In this document: in pieces, positions 41,600 to 50,833 of the stretch
Layout of the letters: every line of letters starts with the position of its first letter
How positions within the stretch are numbered: the first letter of the stretch is position 1
Assembly (NCBI GenBank): GCA_050952725.1
Contig: JBMNLN010000001.1
Coordinates: 744,001-808,000, forward strand
Direction of reading: 5' to 3'
DNA length: 64,000 bases
Source of the DNA: JAQWCH01 sp050952725
Lineage (GTDB): Bacteria; Bacillota_I; Bacilli_A; RFN20; CAG-826
Translations under genes and position numbers: made by a program
The notes under the pieces: model-generated
Told to the model about the DNA's origin: nothing
The model's database searches: none
The model's input: the letters and a program-made list of their open reading frames with translations, nothing else

Positions 41600-41656
41600 T
41601 TGACTATATCACTTGCTATTTTTAATTAATTGAATTAGAATGTTAACGATAACATT
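41600..41656 (+). promoter_or_regulatory. Promoter and LacI-type operator of the GH30 transport operon
   Basis: TTGACT (41600-41605), 17-nt spacer, TAATTA (41623-41628). AATGTTA-ACGA-TAACATT (41639-41656) is an 18-bp palindrome with the central CG typical of LacI-family sites, placed just after the predicted start. Confidence 0.75.
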
Positions 41657-41678
41657 TATCTAACCAAGAGGGATGACT

Positions 41679-42953
41679 ATGAAAAGAAAACTTTTTAAGT
41701 GTCTTGCTTTTAGTGCTCTTTTTGCTTTTGCCTTAACTAATGTTAGCGCCTGTAAAGAAGATGGGGGCGAAGAAGGAGGCACGATTCGCTTTTGGGCTTA
41801 TCAACCTTCGAAACCCGAAGATCAAACCGCCTATAAGAACTTGATGAAAGAGTTCACCGAGGAAACGGGGATTAATGTGCAGCTTTTAATGATCGTCAAA
41901 GATAGTTATAATCAGGCGATCAACAGCGCGCTTTCCAGTCGCAGTCGACCCGATATGGCTTATTTAGATCAACCGAAAATTAGCGATTTTGCCGCGGATG
42001 GGACCCTGGCTGTGCTCGATCAGTATCTCGCTACCAGCGAACATATCGACAATCAGCAATTCTTTCAATCGGGCTTAGCCACGAATATTTATCAAGGGAA
42101 GCAATATGGGGTGCCGCTTAATATGACAACCTCTGTCCTTTTCTATAATAAGGATATCGTTGGGGAAGCGGCGCCGCTTAGTTGGGAGGCGTGGTTAAAT
42201 ACTCCCATTGCCAATAGTCAACATTCGCTCTTTGATGGCATTGGAAGTGGCGGTTATGCGGGTTGGTATTTTCAAGCCTTCCTCGCTAATAACGGCGGAC
42301 AATTGCTCAACGAGCAAGAAACCGCTGTTGCTTTTAATAATGCCCAAGGGGTGGCAGCAGCCAAGATGATTCAAGATTTATATACCTTCGATCGTCCCCA
42401 AGCCTCGTTAAATCGCAGTTCGAATAATGCCTTTGGTCGCGGGTTGATCGCTTATAAACTTGGTTCTTCGAGTGATATCGATGCTTTGGATACCAATTTC
42501 CCCACCCTTAATTATGGAGTGGCAAAAATTCCTCCCTGTGTCGCAGGGGCAACTTCTTATTCGAATATGGGCGGAGAAAACCTCGTTGTGTTTAATCATT
42601 CGCCCAATAAAAAGGGATGTATCAAATTGATTGAATTTTTACTCCGAAGAGAGAACATCAACAAAATTGCTAGTTTTACCGGGAACTTCCCCGCGATTGA
42701 AGCCTACGCCGATGTGACGACTATTCCTGTGGTCCGTGAAAGTTCGCGGGCGAAAAAAGCGGTGATCCTTGAACAGTTAGCAACTAGTGTCCCGCGTCCT
42801 GTAATTCCCAGATGGCTTGAAGTTAACGACTCCTATCTCGGCGTGGCCATTAGCGATAAGGTCTTAAGTGAAGATCCCCTTAAGCGCAGCAACATCCAAG
42901 CCGCGTTAGACGAGGCGGCGACTGCGGCGAATATTCGCCTCTTTGGGAGTTAA
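41679..42953 (+). CDS. Sugar ABC transporter substrate-binding lipoprotein
   Basis: 424 aa. The signal FKCLAFSALFAFALTNVSAC ends in a lipobox (V-S-A-C). The mature part is a family 1 solute-binding protein: GTIRFWAYQPSK, YKNLMKEFTEETGINVQL, SRPDMAYLDQPKISDFAADG, YGVPLNMTTSVLFYNKDI and GGENLVVFNHSPNKKGCIKLIEFL. It captures an oligosaccharide and hands it to the fused permease. ATG 41679 follows GAGGG by 6 nt; ATG 41673 overlaps the Shine-Dalgarno and is rejected. The ligand is probably the product of the neighbouring GH30 enzymes. Confidence 0.9.
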   Translation: MKRKLFKCLAFSALFAFALTNVSACKEDGGEEGGTIRFWAYQPSKPEDQTAYKNLMKEFTEETGINVQLLMIVKDSYNQAINSALSSRSRPDMAYLDQPKISDFAADGTLAVLDQYLATSEHIDNQQFFQSGLATNIYQGKQYGVPLNMTTSVLFYNKDIVGEAAPLSWEAWLNTPIANSQHSLFDGIGSGGYAGWYFQAFLANNGGQLLNEQETAVAFNNAQGVAAAKMIQDLYTFDRPQASLNRSSNNAFGRGLIAYKLGSSSDIDALDTNFPTLNYGVAKIPPCVAGATSYSNMGGENLVVFNHSPNKKGCIKLIEFLLRRENINKIASFTGNFPAIEAYADVTTIPVVRESSRAKKAVILEQLATSVPRPVIPRWLEVNDSYLGVAISDKVLSEDPLKRSNIQAALDEAATAANIRLFGS

Positions 42954-42955
42954 CG

Positions 42956-44881
42956 ATGGCCACGACCTTAAAGCAGAATAAGAAGAGAAGAAGCTTAGCT
43001 GGCTATGTCTTTATTCTTCCTTTGGTCGTGTATTTTCTCATCTTTCAACTGGCGCCAATCGTCATCTCCTTTTTCATTTCCTTTACCGATTGGAATGGGC
43101 GCTCACCGAAATTCAACTTTGTCGGGTTTAAAAATTATCTTGCGATTTTAACCAATCGCGTGTTATATCCGGAATTTTGGACCTCGCTCGGGATTACTTT
43201 TCAATATACGTTGCTCACCGTTCCGCTCGGGGTAGTTTTCGCGACGATAATCGCGGCGATTTTAAATAATAAAATCAAGGGGGAACGCTTCTTTAAAACC
43301 GCCTTTTATATTCCCGCGGTTACCGCTGGGGCTGCGGTTTCAGCGATTTGGTTATTTATGCTCGATCCCGCTTATGGGGTAATCGGGTGGATTAATCAGA
43401 CCTTCGGGACCCAGATTAATTTACTCGGGCGGACATCATCCGCGCTGCCGACTTTGGCTTTGATGTCCGTCTGGGGTGGGCTGGGCTATAATGTGTTAAT
43501 TATTTTAAGTGCGATGAAGAACATCAATCCCCAGCTGTATGAAGCTTGTGAAGTCGATGGCGGGGGCTTTTTTAAGAAGTTCTTCCATGTAACGGTTCCA
43601 GGGATTATGCCGACCTTATATTTTATTATCATCACCAGCGTGATTGGCTCGCTCCAAGCTTTTGATCAGATGTATTTAATGACCGGTGGCGGGCCCGAAG
43701 GAGCGACGCGCACCTTTATGCTCACCGTCTATAAGACGATGTTCACCTATGAAGAAGCCGGAGTAGCAACGGCGATGAGTTATTTCCTCTTTCTGATCAT
43801 CATCGTAATCACCTTTATTCAATTCCGCCTCGTTCCCCAAGGGCATCAAGTTGAAGAAGAAGGTCAAAAACGAAAATTGCTGTGGCGAAAAAAACAACCA
43901 GTTATTTATCAAGAAGAGATGTCATTTAACGAAAAACCTCTACAAATTAAGCCTGAAATTGTGGAAATCAGCCCTGAGGAAATCGCCGCCTTAACCCGTA
44001 AAAGACATCGAGCGCAGCAGCGCCAAGTCCACCTTGGTCGCATCGGTCGCGTGCTTCAATATGCGATTTTATGTTTTTTGGCTTTGGCGTTTATCTTCCC
44101 TTATCTCTGGCTGATTTCCAATTCTTTCCGGATTCCGGAAGCGATTTTTAATTCGGGGAGATTCTCGCTTTTGCCCCGCGATATGAATGGGGATATCCGC
44201 TTTGTTTTTGATAATTATGTCAATGCTTTCCACTATCTTGATCTAAAACGCGTCTTTTTCAATACGATGGTTGTCTGTCTAGTCAATACGGGGCTCAATC
44301 TCTTTTTAAATGCCCTTTCTGGTTATGCCTTTGCCCGATTAAAATTTAAAGGTCGCGAACTGACTTTTAAAATTATGATTCTAGCGATTATGATTCCGGG
44401 GACGGTGATGACGATCCCTAATTTAATTATCTGTCGATTGCTGGGGATTGATGATACCTTGCTAGTTTTAATCTTACCCTTTACCATGAGTATCTATAAT
44501 GTCTTTCTCATGCGCCAGCAATTTTACAATCTTCCTAAAGACTTAGAAGAAGCCGCGATTATCGATGGTGCCGGCCCCTTGACGATTTTCTTTAAAGTGA
44601 GTTTACCATTAGTCACCCCGATGTTGGTTGTCCTAGGGATTACCACCTTTATGTGGAATTACAACAACTTCCTTTGGACTTTAGTCTCGTTGCAGTCACC
44701 AGAAAACTTTACCTTAGCGCGCTCACTGGGTGATTTAGTTAGTGCTGGTGGCTCCAATCCATCGTTTTATCCGATTATGCTGGCGGGTTCGGTGATCGTC
44801 TCGCTTCCCTTAGTCATCATTTTCTTCGTTTTACAAAAATATATCATCGGCGGCCTCAGTGCTGGGGCGGTCAAAGAATAA
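42956..44881 (+). CDS. Fused MalF-MalG type sugar ABC permease
   Basis: 641 aa holding two complete permease halves. The N-half (about 1-295) starts GYVFILPLVVYFLIFQLAP and has an EAA loop YEACEVDGGGFFKKFFHVTVPGIMP (about 195-219). A charged cytoplasmic linker (about 295-360, QVEEEGQKRKLLWRKKQ ... RHRAQQRQ) follows. The C-half (about 363-641) starts VLQYAILCFLALAFIFPYLWL and has EEAAIIDGAGPLTIFFKVSLPLVTP (about 531-555). These are normally two genes (compare 60380-62208). The frame is continuous with no sign of an assembly join. Start ATG 42956 with GGGAG 6 nt before. No ATPase gene accompanies it. Confidence 0.92.
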   Translation: MATTLKQNKKRRSLAGYVFILPLVVYFLIFQLAPIVISFFISFTDWNGRSPKFNFVGFKNYLAILTNRVLYPEFWTSLGITFQYTLLTVPLGVVFATIIAAILNNKIKGERFFKTAFYIPAVTAGAAVSAIWLFMLDPAYGVIGWINQTFGTQINLLGRTSSALPTLALMSVWGGLGYNVLIILSAMKNINPQLYEACEVDGGGFFKKFFHVTVPGIMPTLYFIIITSVIGSLQAFDQMYLMTGGGPEGATRTFMLTVYKTMFTYEEAGVATAMSYFLFLIIIVITFIQFRLVPQGHQVEEEGQKRKLLWRKKQPVIYQEEMSFNEKPLQIKPEIVEISPEEIAALTRKRHRAQQRQVHLGRIGRVLQYAILCFLALAFIFPYLWLISNSFRIPEAIFNSGRFSLLPRDMNGDIRFVFDNYVNAFHYLDLKRVFFNTMVVCLVNTGLNLFLNALSGYAFARLKFKGRELTFKIMILAIMIPGTVMTIPNLIICRLLGIDDTLLVLILPFTMSIYNVFLMRQQFYNLPKDLEEAAIIDGAGPLTIFFKVSLPLVTPMLVVLGITTFMWNYNNFLWTLVSLQSPENFTLARSLGDLVSAGGSNPSFYPIMLAGSVIVSLPLVIIFFVLQKYIIGGLSAGAVKE

Positions 44882-44895
44882 AGGAGACCAAAAGG

Positions 44896-47388
44896 ATGAA
44901 TAAAACTTCGCGTTTCTTAATTAGTTTCTTCACGACCACCTTGCTTTTAAGTGGGGCAAGCTGTGGCAAGACTTCTCAATTGACTTCGACTTCGGTCAGC
45001 GTTCCCGAATTAAAGAACTTTGTTTCCCTTTATGAAACCACGGGAACGAAAGCGAAAATTCTCGCTCGGCAAGATGATGTCACGTGGCAAGATTATCAAG
45101 TCACTGGCAATAACGAAATCCATATCGATCCGCATGTGGAAAAAGAAGAACTCACTGGAATGGGACTGGCGATTACCCATTCGAGCGCTTATTTACTGCA
45201 GACGATGAGTGAGGCGAATAAAGCCAAAGCCCTAAATGATCTGTTTAGCTTAGAAGGGGCGAATTTAAACTGCGTCCGGATTCCGCTGGGGACAAGTGAC
45301 TTTACCTACACGGAGGAATTTTATACCTTTAACGATCTCAGTTTTGGTCAAAAGGACTATCAACTGGTAAATTTTTCGATTGCCAAAGATGAGGTCTATC
45401 TGATTCCAACGTTAAAAGAAATCCTCCAAATCAATCCCGATATCATCTTTTTTGCCGCTCCTTGGAGTGCGCCCGCTTGGATGAAAAATACCAAATCTCT
45501 AAAAGGTGGTAGTCTAGTTGCCGGTCGCGGTGTCGATCCTAGCGATGAAGAAGTCACCTACGCTGAATATCTATTTAAAGCCGTGCAAGCTTACAAGGCA
45601 CATGGGATTCACCTTCGATATCTGTCGATTGTCAACGAACCCAATGTCAATTTTCTCAATTATCCGTGCATGTCGATGGGAGCGGAGCAATTTGCCCGTG
45701 TGGCGTTGCTTCTAGGACGAAAACTCAAAGCGGCCAACTTGAATACCACGATTATGGCTTATGATCATAACGCCGGTGATGGCAGTGATGATGTGATTTT
45801 TGATCAATGGTTAGAACAACTCGATAAAAGTGAAGAATTATCGGAATATGTCTCATCTTTTGGCTTTCATTGCTATTCGCAAGGTTGGCAAGAAAACCAT
45901 CGGACTTTCCTCGAAAATACTCGGGATGCCTACCCTGACAAACAAATCTTTGTCACCGAAGTGACCGAATCAGAGGGTTCAGGGGTTGACTTTGCTCTGA
46001 ATGTTTCCTGGTCGATGAAAAATGTCACGGTTGGCCCTATCGCCGGGGGAGCAAGTGCCGCGCTTTATTGGAATGCGGTGTTGCGCGAAAATGGGCAACC
46101 GATTTTAGGAAATAATGCCGTCTGTTATGGGGTGTTGACTTATGATGGGGAACATCTCCTGCGCAATGCGGCTTATTATTCGCTGGCGCATACGGCGAAA
46201 TTCGCTTATCCAATTAATGGCGTTCATCCCGTTCGCCTCGATAGTTATGCGGATAATGAAGCGAAGATTAAAACCACGACTTTTCGCCGAGCCGATGATG
46301 CCATCGTCACAGTAATCGTCAATAACGATGCGACGACCTTTGAAGATGTGACGGTTGTCTATAATCAGGATCAGATGATTACTGTGCGCATCCAGGCCGA
46401 AAGTGCGATGACTTTAGTCGCTGAAAGTGCGGAAAAAGAAGCGGGTTACCAAGGCCTTCATGTCCGTAGTTTCGTCTTTGAACAACGCCTGACAAATGAA
46501 TATGATTTTGCTTTCACCTTGTCGCATTTTGATCCGGAAATGAAATTCTATCTAACCCGTGAACAGGAAGATTATACCGAAGCCGATTTGATCGCTTATG
46601 AAACCACAGGGGAAAAGTACACCTTTTCTCGGCAGATCCCCGCGGGTGATTACACCTTGTATATGGTTTTAGGGGAACGGCAAGGCGAATTCAACTTCAC
46701 GATTCCCACGATGTCGCCTCAGGTGGAAAGCCAAAGCGATGGCAGTGTGCTGATTACCTTTGGCTTTGATCATACCACTAGTTGGTCGAGTTATTGCGAC
46801 CCTTATGGCAAAAACATTTATCGCTCAAATAACATTCGCTTTGATCAAACTGCGGAACTCGTCAATGTCGACACCGCGGGTAACCCCTATCCGATTTATA
46901 TCGTCGATGAATCCTTTACCGATCATCACCCCGATCAGGATCAGCCCTTTTACTTCCTCGTCCTCACTAGCAAAAATGGTTTAGGCACGATTATTAGCCA
47001 TCCGTTAGTCTGCAAAGAAAATGTTTTACAAGATGTGCAGGCGCGTTTAATCATCAAGGATAACCAACCAACTTTAGCGGTCACACCGACGATTCTTCCC
47101 CCCTTAACCTATGAGATGTTCCGGTTGATTGTCAAAGACAACATCGATGAAATTCACCTGATTGAATATGATGCGATGGGGCTTGAAGAAGGGACTTTCT
47201 TTTTTGATTTGACGGCTTTGCGGCGCAAAGGGATCTGGTATGATTTGTTAATCGAATATAAAGTGGCCGCGAATCGCTATGATTTACTCGTGGAAAATGC
47301 TGATTTAAGTCAAAAAATTACCGTTAACGGTGAAACTTATGAATTTAAAGCATGGGAAGGACTGCTCAAAGTTAATTGGCAGGTATAA
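44896..47388 (+). CDS. Exported GH30-family glycosidase lipoprotein
   Basis: 830 aa. Signal RFLISFFTTTLLLSGASC with lipobox G-A-S-C (C23). The catalytic (beta/alpha)8 domain (about 65-420) has GMGLAITHSSAYLL, NLNCVRIPLGTSDF, FFAAPWSAPAWMKN, the acid/base SIVNEPN (E248) and the nucleophile FVTEVTES (E355). GH30 beta-sandwich elements follow, then about 300 residues of beta-rich, Fn3-like modules. Family activities include beta-glucosidase, beta-1,6-glucanase and xylanase types; the subfamily is not assigned. The gene follows the permease by 14 nt, with AAGGAGACC before it. It works outside the cell, feeding the binding protein. Confidence 0.88.
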   Translation: MNKTSRFLISFFTTTLLLSGASCGKTSQLTSTSVSVPELKNFVSLYETTGTKAKILARQDDVTWQDYQVTGNNEIHIDPHVEKEELTGMGLAITHSSAYLLQTMSEANKAKALNDLFSLEGANLNCVRIPLGTSDFTYTEEFYTFNDLSFGQKDYQLVNFSIAKDEVYLIPTLKEILQINPDIIFFAAPWSAPAWMKNTKSLKGGSLVAGRGVDPSDEEVTYAEYLFKAVQAYKAHGIHLRYLSIVNEPNVNFLNYPCMSMGAEQFARVALLLGRKLKAANLNTTIMAYDHNAGDGSDDVIFDQWLEQLDKSEELSEYVSSFGFHCYSQGWQENHRTFLENTRDAYPDKQIFVTEVTESEGSGVDFALNVSWSMKNVTVGPIAGGASAALYWNAVLRENGQPILGNNAVCYGVLTYDGEHLLRNAAYYSLAHTAKFAYPINGVHPVRLDSYADNEAKIKTTTFRRADDAIVTVIVNNDATTFEDVTVVYNQDQMITVRIQAESAMTLVAESAEKEAGYQGLHVRSFVFEQRLTNEYDFAFTLSHFDPEMKFYLTREQEDYTEADLIAYETTGEKYTFSRQIPAGDYTLYMVLGERQGEFNFTIPTMSPQVESQSDGSVLITFGFDHTTSWSSYCDPYGKNIYRSNNIRFDQTAELVNVDTAGNPYPIYIVDESFTDHHPDQDQPFYFLVLTSKNGLGTIISHPLVCKENVLQDVQARLIIKDNQPTLAVTPTILPPLTYEMFRLIVKDNIDEIHLIEYDAMGLEEGTFFFDLTALRRKGIWYDLLIEYKVAANRYDLLVENADLSQKITVNGETYEFKAWEGLLKVNWQV

Positions 47389-47392
47389 CGCA

Positions 47393-48736
47393 ATGTTAAA
47401 AATTATTCGCACTGCAAAAGATGGCGAACGGCTGCAAGAATTAGATAAGATTCGCCCAATCAAGACTCCGCTGGATGGGAGACTGCTTTTCGTCGATGAA
47501 AAGAGGACTTATCAAACCCATGCCGGTTTTGGGGGAGCCTTGACCGAGGCGACGACTGCTAATCTGCAACTGATGAGTAAAGCCCAATACGATGAAGTGC
47601 TTCAAGCCTACTATGGCGCAGAGGGCCTGCGCTATAATTTAGGGCGCTTGACGATTAACTCCAGCGATTTTGGTTATGGCAATTACGACTATTTACAGGG
47701 GGAAGATGCCAGCTTGAAGAGTTTTAGTTTAGCCAAAGAACAAACGCGTTGTCTGCCCGTTTTAAAAGACATCTTCAAATTGCGTGGAGAACGCTTAAAA
47801 CTGATGGCCAGTCCTTGGTCGCCGCCAGCTTTTATGAAAACCAACAAGATGATGAATCACGGGGGGAAACTCCTGAAAGAGCATTACCAAACTTGGGCCG
47901 ATTATCTTTCACTCTACCTTGAAGAAATGGCCAAAGCGGGCATCAAAATCGATTTCATCACGGTGCAAAATGAACCAGAAGCGACCCAAACTTGGGAATC
48001 GTGTCTTTACACCGCGGAAGAAGAGGCGATTTTTATTCGAGATTATCTAGGTCCGACCTTGAAAAAAAAGCACTTGGAGACGAAGATTTTCATCTGGGAT
48101 CATAACCGCGATGAAATCGTCCGGCGCGCGTATTTGACCTTAAGGGATCCCAAGGTAGCGGAATACGTTTACGGGATTGCTTTCCATTGGTATGTCTCCG
48201 ATGCGCATCACCATCTTAGCTATGTCCATCATCTTTTCCCGGATAAACATCTGTTCTTCACTGAGGGTTGTGTCGAAATGCGAAATCGGAATCTCCCCTT
48301 AAAAAATATGATGGGCGCGTGGAAAAACGGGGAGACCTATGGACGGAATATCATCAATGACTTTAACAACTACAATGAAGCTTTCATCGATTGGAACCTA
48401 GTCCTTGATGAACAAGGTGGTCCTAATCATGTGGAAAACTTCTGTGAAGCTCCCATTGTTTTTGATCGAAATCAAAAGGCATTAATCTATAATCCTTCAT
48501 TCTATTTTATCGCCCATTTCTCGAAGTATATCGAAGTGGGGGCTAAGCGTTTAGCCATCATGCATGATGTGGAGCAAGGTCTGCATGCCTGTGCTTATCT
48601 CAATCCCGATCAAAAAATAGTCATCGTGATTCAAAATGAGACCAATCAGACGATTAATCTTTGTTTAAAGTTACGGGGGCAATACTATCCTCTAAAACTT
48701 AAACGACGTTCAATTAGCACATTAAAGGAGGAATAA
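47393..48736 (+). CDS. Cytoplasmic GH30-family glycosidase
   Basis: 447 aa, no signal peptide. AGFGGALTEATTANLQLM, GLRYNLGRLTINSSDFGYGN, LMASPWSPPAFMKTNK, acid/base FITVQNEPEATQ (E194) and nucleophile LFFTEGCVEM (E291) are the GH30 series. The C-terminal beta-domain is short. ATG 47393 lies 4 nt after the stop of the exported GH30; the in-frame ATG at 47330 would overlap that gene by 59 nt and lacks a ribosome site. Together they suggest outside trimming and inside completion of the same glycan. Confidence 0.9.
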   Translation: MLKIIRTAKDGERLQELDKIRPIKTPLDGRLLFVDEKRTYQTHAGFGGALTEATTANLQLMSKAQYDEVLQAYYGAEGLRYNLGRLTINSSDFGYGNYDYLQGEDASLKSFSLAKEQTRCLPVLKDIFKLRGERLKLMASPWSPPAFMKTNKMMNHGGKLLKEHYQTWADYLSLYLEEMAKAGIKIDFITVQNEPEATQTWESCLYTAEEEAIFIRDYLGPTLKKKHLETKIFIWDHNRDEIVRRAYLTLRDPKVAEYVYGIAFHWYVSDAHHHLSYVHHLFPDKHLFFTEGCVEMRNRNLPLKNMMGAWKNGETYGRNIINDFNNYNEAFIDWNLVLDEQGGPNHVENFCEAPIVFDRNQKALIYNPSFYFIAHFSKYIEVGAKRLAIMHDVEQGLHACAYLNPDQKIVIVIQNETNQTINLCLKLRGQYYPLKLKRRSISTLKEE

Positions 48737-48783
48737 GATGAAGTGATAAAAAAACCAACTATTTCCTTGGACCTCGAACACAA

Positions 48784-48806
48784 TTTGGGGGTTTACTCTC
48801 CCCAAA
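48784..48806. repeat. Hairpin after the GH30 genes
   Basis: TTTGGGG-9 nt-CCCCAAA, a perfect 7-bp stem 48 nt after the stop. No T-run, so at best a weak terminator. Confidence 0.35.
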
Positions 48807-48871
48807 GCCCAAGCACCAGATGGTCAACTTCATGAGGAAAAAGCCAAGTCTACGGACCACATTTGATTAAA

Positions 48872-48888
48872 AATGTTGCTAGAACATT
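48872..48888 (+). promoter_or_regulatory. Candidate operator upstream of the 48940 surface-protein gene
   Basis: AATGTT-GCTAG-AACATT, whose arms equal the outer arms of the operator at 41639, with a 5-nt centre instead of 6. TTGATT at 48863 might be the -35. Confidence 0.45.
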
Positions 48889-48939
48889 AAAAACTAGCGA
48901 AAATGGTATTATCTAAAACTAATGAAGGAGGAAAACAAC

Positions 48940-50643
48940 ATGAGAAAAGATAAACCTAGATCAAACCGCTTATTTATCGCCTTATTAAGCACGATGCTCC
49001 TTGGTAGTTTCGCTAGCTTAAAAGGGATCAATGCGGTACCGGTTAAAGCCGCGACCACGGAACCTGCCATCCTAGGTGAAGGGCTTAACTGGGATATTAA
49101 TGACCCGGCTAACAAAATGACCCCGGTCGTTGGTTTGGACGATGTTTTTGAAAAGTCATTCACGGGCTTAACCAGCAACCATTATACGATCGTGGCTTTT
49201 GGCAGCGCTTGGGTGCGCTACCCGAATACGGGTTATGATCGCGCTAATTCCAATGCGGGCAATTTAATCTATCCGATTCCGGATGGGGATAAAAACATCC
49301 TCTTACAGCAAACGGGGGATGTGACTTTCCGGATTTATAATCCCGATAATGAACCAGGTTCGCCCGCGGGCCCTTATCGCTATACGGTCAATTACACGAC
49401 CCTGCCTAATCCCGCTCCGAATACGAAGACGAATATCGTTTTAGGCGGGAGTGCCGTCGGTGGGTGGCGAACGGACATTGAAGCCAATCGTTTGGAATGG
49501 ATGAATGCCCGTTATGCGTTAAAAGGGATGGCTTTTACCGCGGGAGAATTTAAACCCTATGTTTGGAAAACTTGGGATGGCGGCTGGAATTGTTTTTCGA
49601 TTGACACGCTCAATTCCACCGCGGCTGATGTCCTCTCTAATGGCTCGGCTCCTGACTATAACATCATCGTCAACACGGCGGGCAATTATGGGATTTTATA
49701 TGACCTCAAAACCCAAATGTTTACTTTCCACGCCCAGACTACGACGACTAAAACCGTATCGAAATACTATGGAACGACCAAGTTAGAAGAAGAATTCGCT
49801 TTTAGCGGCATCGCTTATAACCCGACTGAATGTGAAGTCGCGGGGAAAAAATTAGTCGGCTGGTACACGGATGCGGATTTTGAAAACTTATATATCCCTG
49901 GTGAAGTCAACGAAAATATAAATCTCTATGGGAAATTCGTTGAAGAGATTAAACTCGCCTTCTACGATAAAGCGCAGACGATTTCAACAGGTGATGTTTA
50001 TGCCTACGGCTGGAATAATGATGCAACCGTCACCCTTGGGGCTTGGCCCGGAACGAAAATGACTAAGCACGGTTATGGTTACCATACTTTGGATGTAGCC
50101 GCCGCCAACATTTGTGATAATTTAGTCTTCAACAATGGTCTTGGTGGCGATGATGAGGTCAAAACTGGTGACTTGACCTGGAATTTACCTTTTAATATTT
50201 ATCACAACATCAATAATGCTTGGGGCACCAATAGCGATGATTATCACGCAGCGACCTTATTTGGAATTCGCATCCTGCATGAAACCCGGCTTTGCGATGC
50301 AACCGGGGCGACGAACAAGGTCGTGCTCAATGATTGGAACACCCTTGCTGGTGAATTCAATGCTCTATCGGTCAATGTCAAAGCGCTGATTAAAAATCAC
50401 GTCGGTAGTGTCACTGGCGACCTTCTCGATCAAGCGGTGGTCCGTTATGATTACATCGTGGCCAAATATGGGGGAGCGGGTTATAACGACTTTATCAATC
50501 GCGCCGGCTCACCTTCGCCCTTAGCTCCTAGAGACTTTATGAAACATGAAAATCTCTTGATCATCTATGCGGTGCTGACGATCGCGATCATCACCGGAGC
50601 GGCAATTGCTCTTTTGAAACGCCAAAAGAAAGCACAAAAATAA
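48940..50643 (+). CDS. C-terminally anchored surface protein with InlB-like repeat and starch-binding-like module
   Basis: 567 aa. Signal RSNRLFIALLSTMLLGSFAS, mature near VKAATT. The N-terminal beta-rich region (about 40-265) is unassigned. Then a Listeria-Bacteroides (InlB B-type) repeat: VSKYYGTTKLEEEF ... KKLVGWYTDADFENLYIPGE ... INLYGKF. A CBM26-like starch-binding module follows (KLAFYDKAQTIS, VYAYGWNNDATVTLGAWPGTKM, NLVFNNGLGG). After it comes the pre-anchor domain ending AVVRYDYIVAKYGGAGYNDF, a membrane helix (NLLIIYAVLTIAIITGAAIAL) and tail KRQKKAQK. ATG 48940 has GGAGGA 8 nt upstream; the ATG at 48922 overlaps that site. Confidence 0.75.
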   Translation: MRKDKPRSNRLFIALLSTMLLGSFASLKGINAVPVKAATTEPAILGEGLNWDINDPANKMTPVVGLDDVFEKSFTGLTSNHYTIVAFGSAWVRYPNTGYDRANSNAGNLIYPIPDGDKNILLQQTGDVTFRIYNPDNEPGSPAGPYRYTVNYTTLPNPAPNTKTNIVLGGSAVGGWRTDIEANRLEWMNARYALKGMAFTAGEFKPYVWKTWDGGWNCFSIDTLNSTAADVLSNGSAPDYNIIVNTAGNYGILYDLKTQMFTFHAQTTTTKTVSKYYGTTKLEEEFAFSGIAYNPTECEVAGKKLVGWYTDADFENLYIPGEVNENINLYGKFVEEIKLAFYDKAQTISTGDVYAYGWNNDATVTLGAWPGTKMTKHGYGYHTLDVAAANICDNLVFNNGLGGDDEVKTGDLTWNLPFNIYHNINNAWGTNSDDYHAATLFGIRILHETRLCDATGATNKVVLNDWNTLAGEFNALSVNVKALIKNHVGSVTGDLLDQAVVRYDYIVAKYGGAGYNDFINRAGSPSPLAPRDFMKHENLLIIYAVLTIAIITGAAIALLKRQKKAQK

Positions 50644-50670
50644 CGCGTTAAAAACAAACCAATTTTGATT

Positions 50671-50697
50671 AAAGCGCCCTCATTTGGGCGCTTTTTA
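50671..50697 (+). terminator. Terminator of the 48940 gene
   Basis: AAAGCGCCC-TCATTT-GGGCGCTTT then TT. Perfect 9-bp stem. Confidence 0.9.
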
Positions 50698-50833
50698 TCA
50701 TGAGAAAATCAGTTTCAACCAAAGCGATGACTAGGGATTACAATTAAACTCTTTTACGATATTCTCTTTACTCGTTTCACGACTAAAATGGCAAATGAGC
50801 ATTCGCTATATATGGTTTTGAGTAATGATTGAT

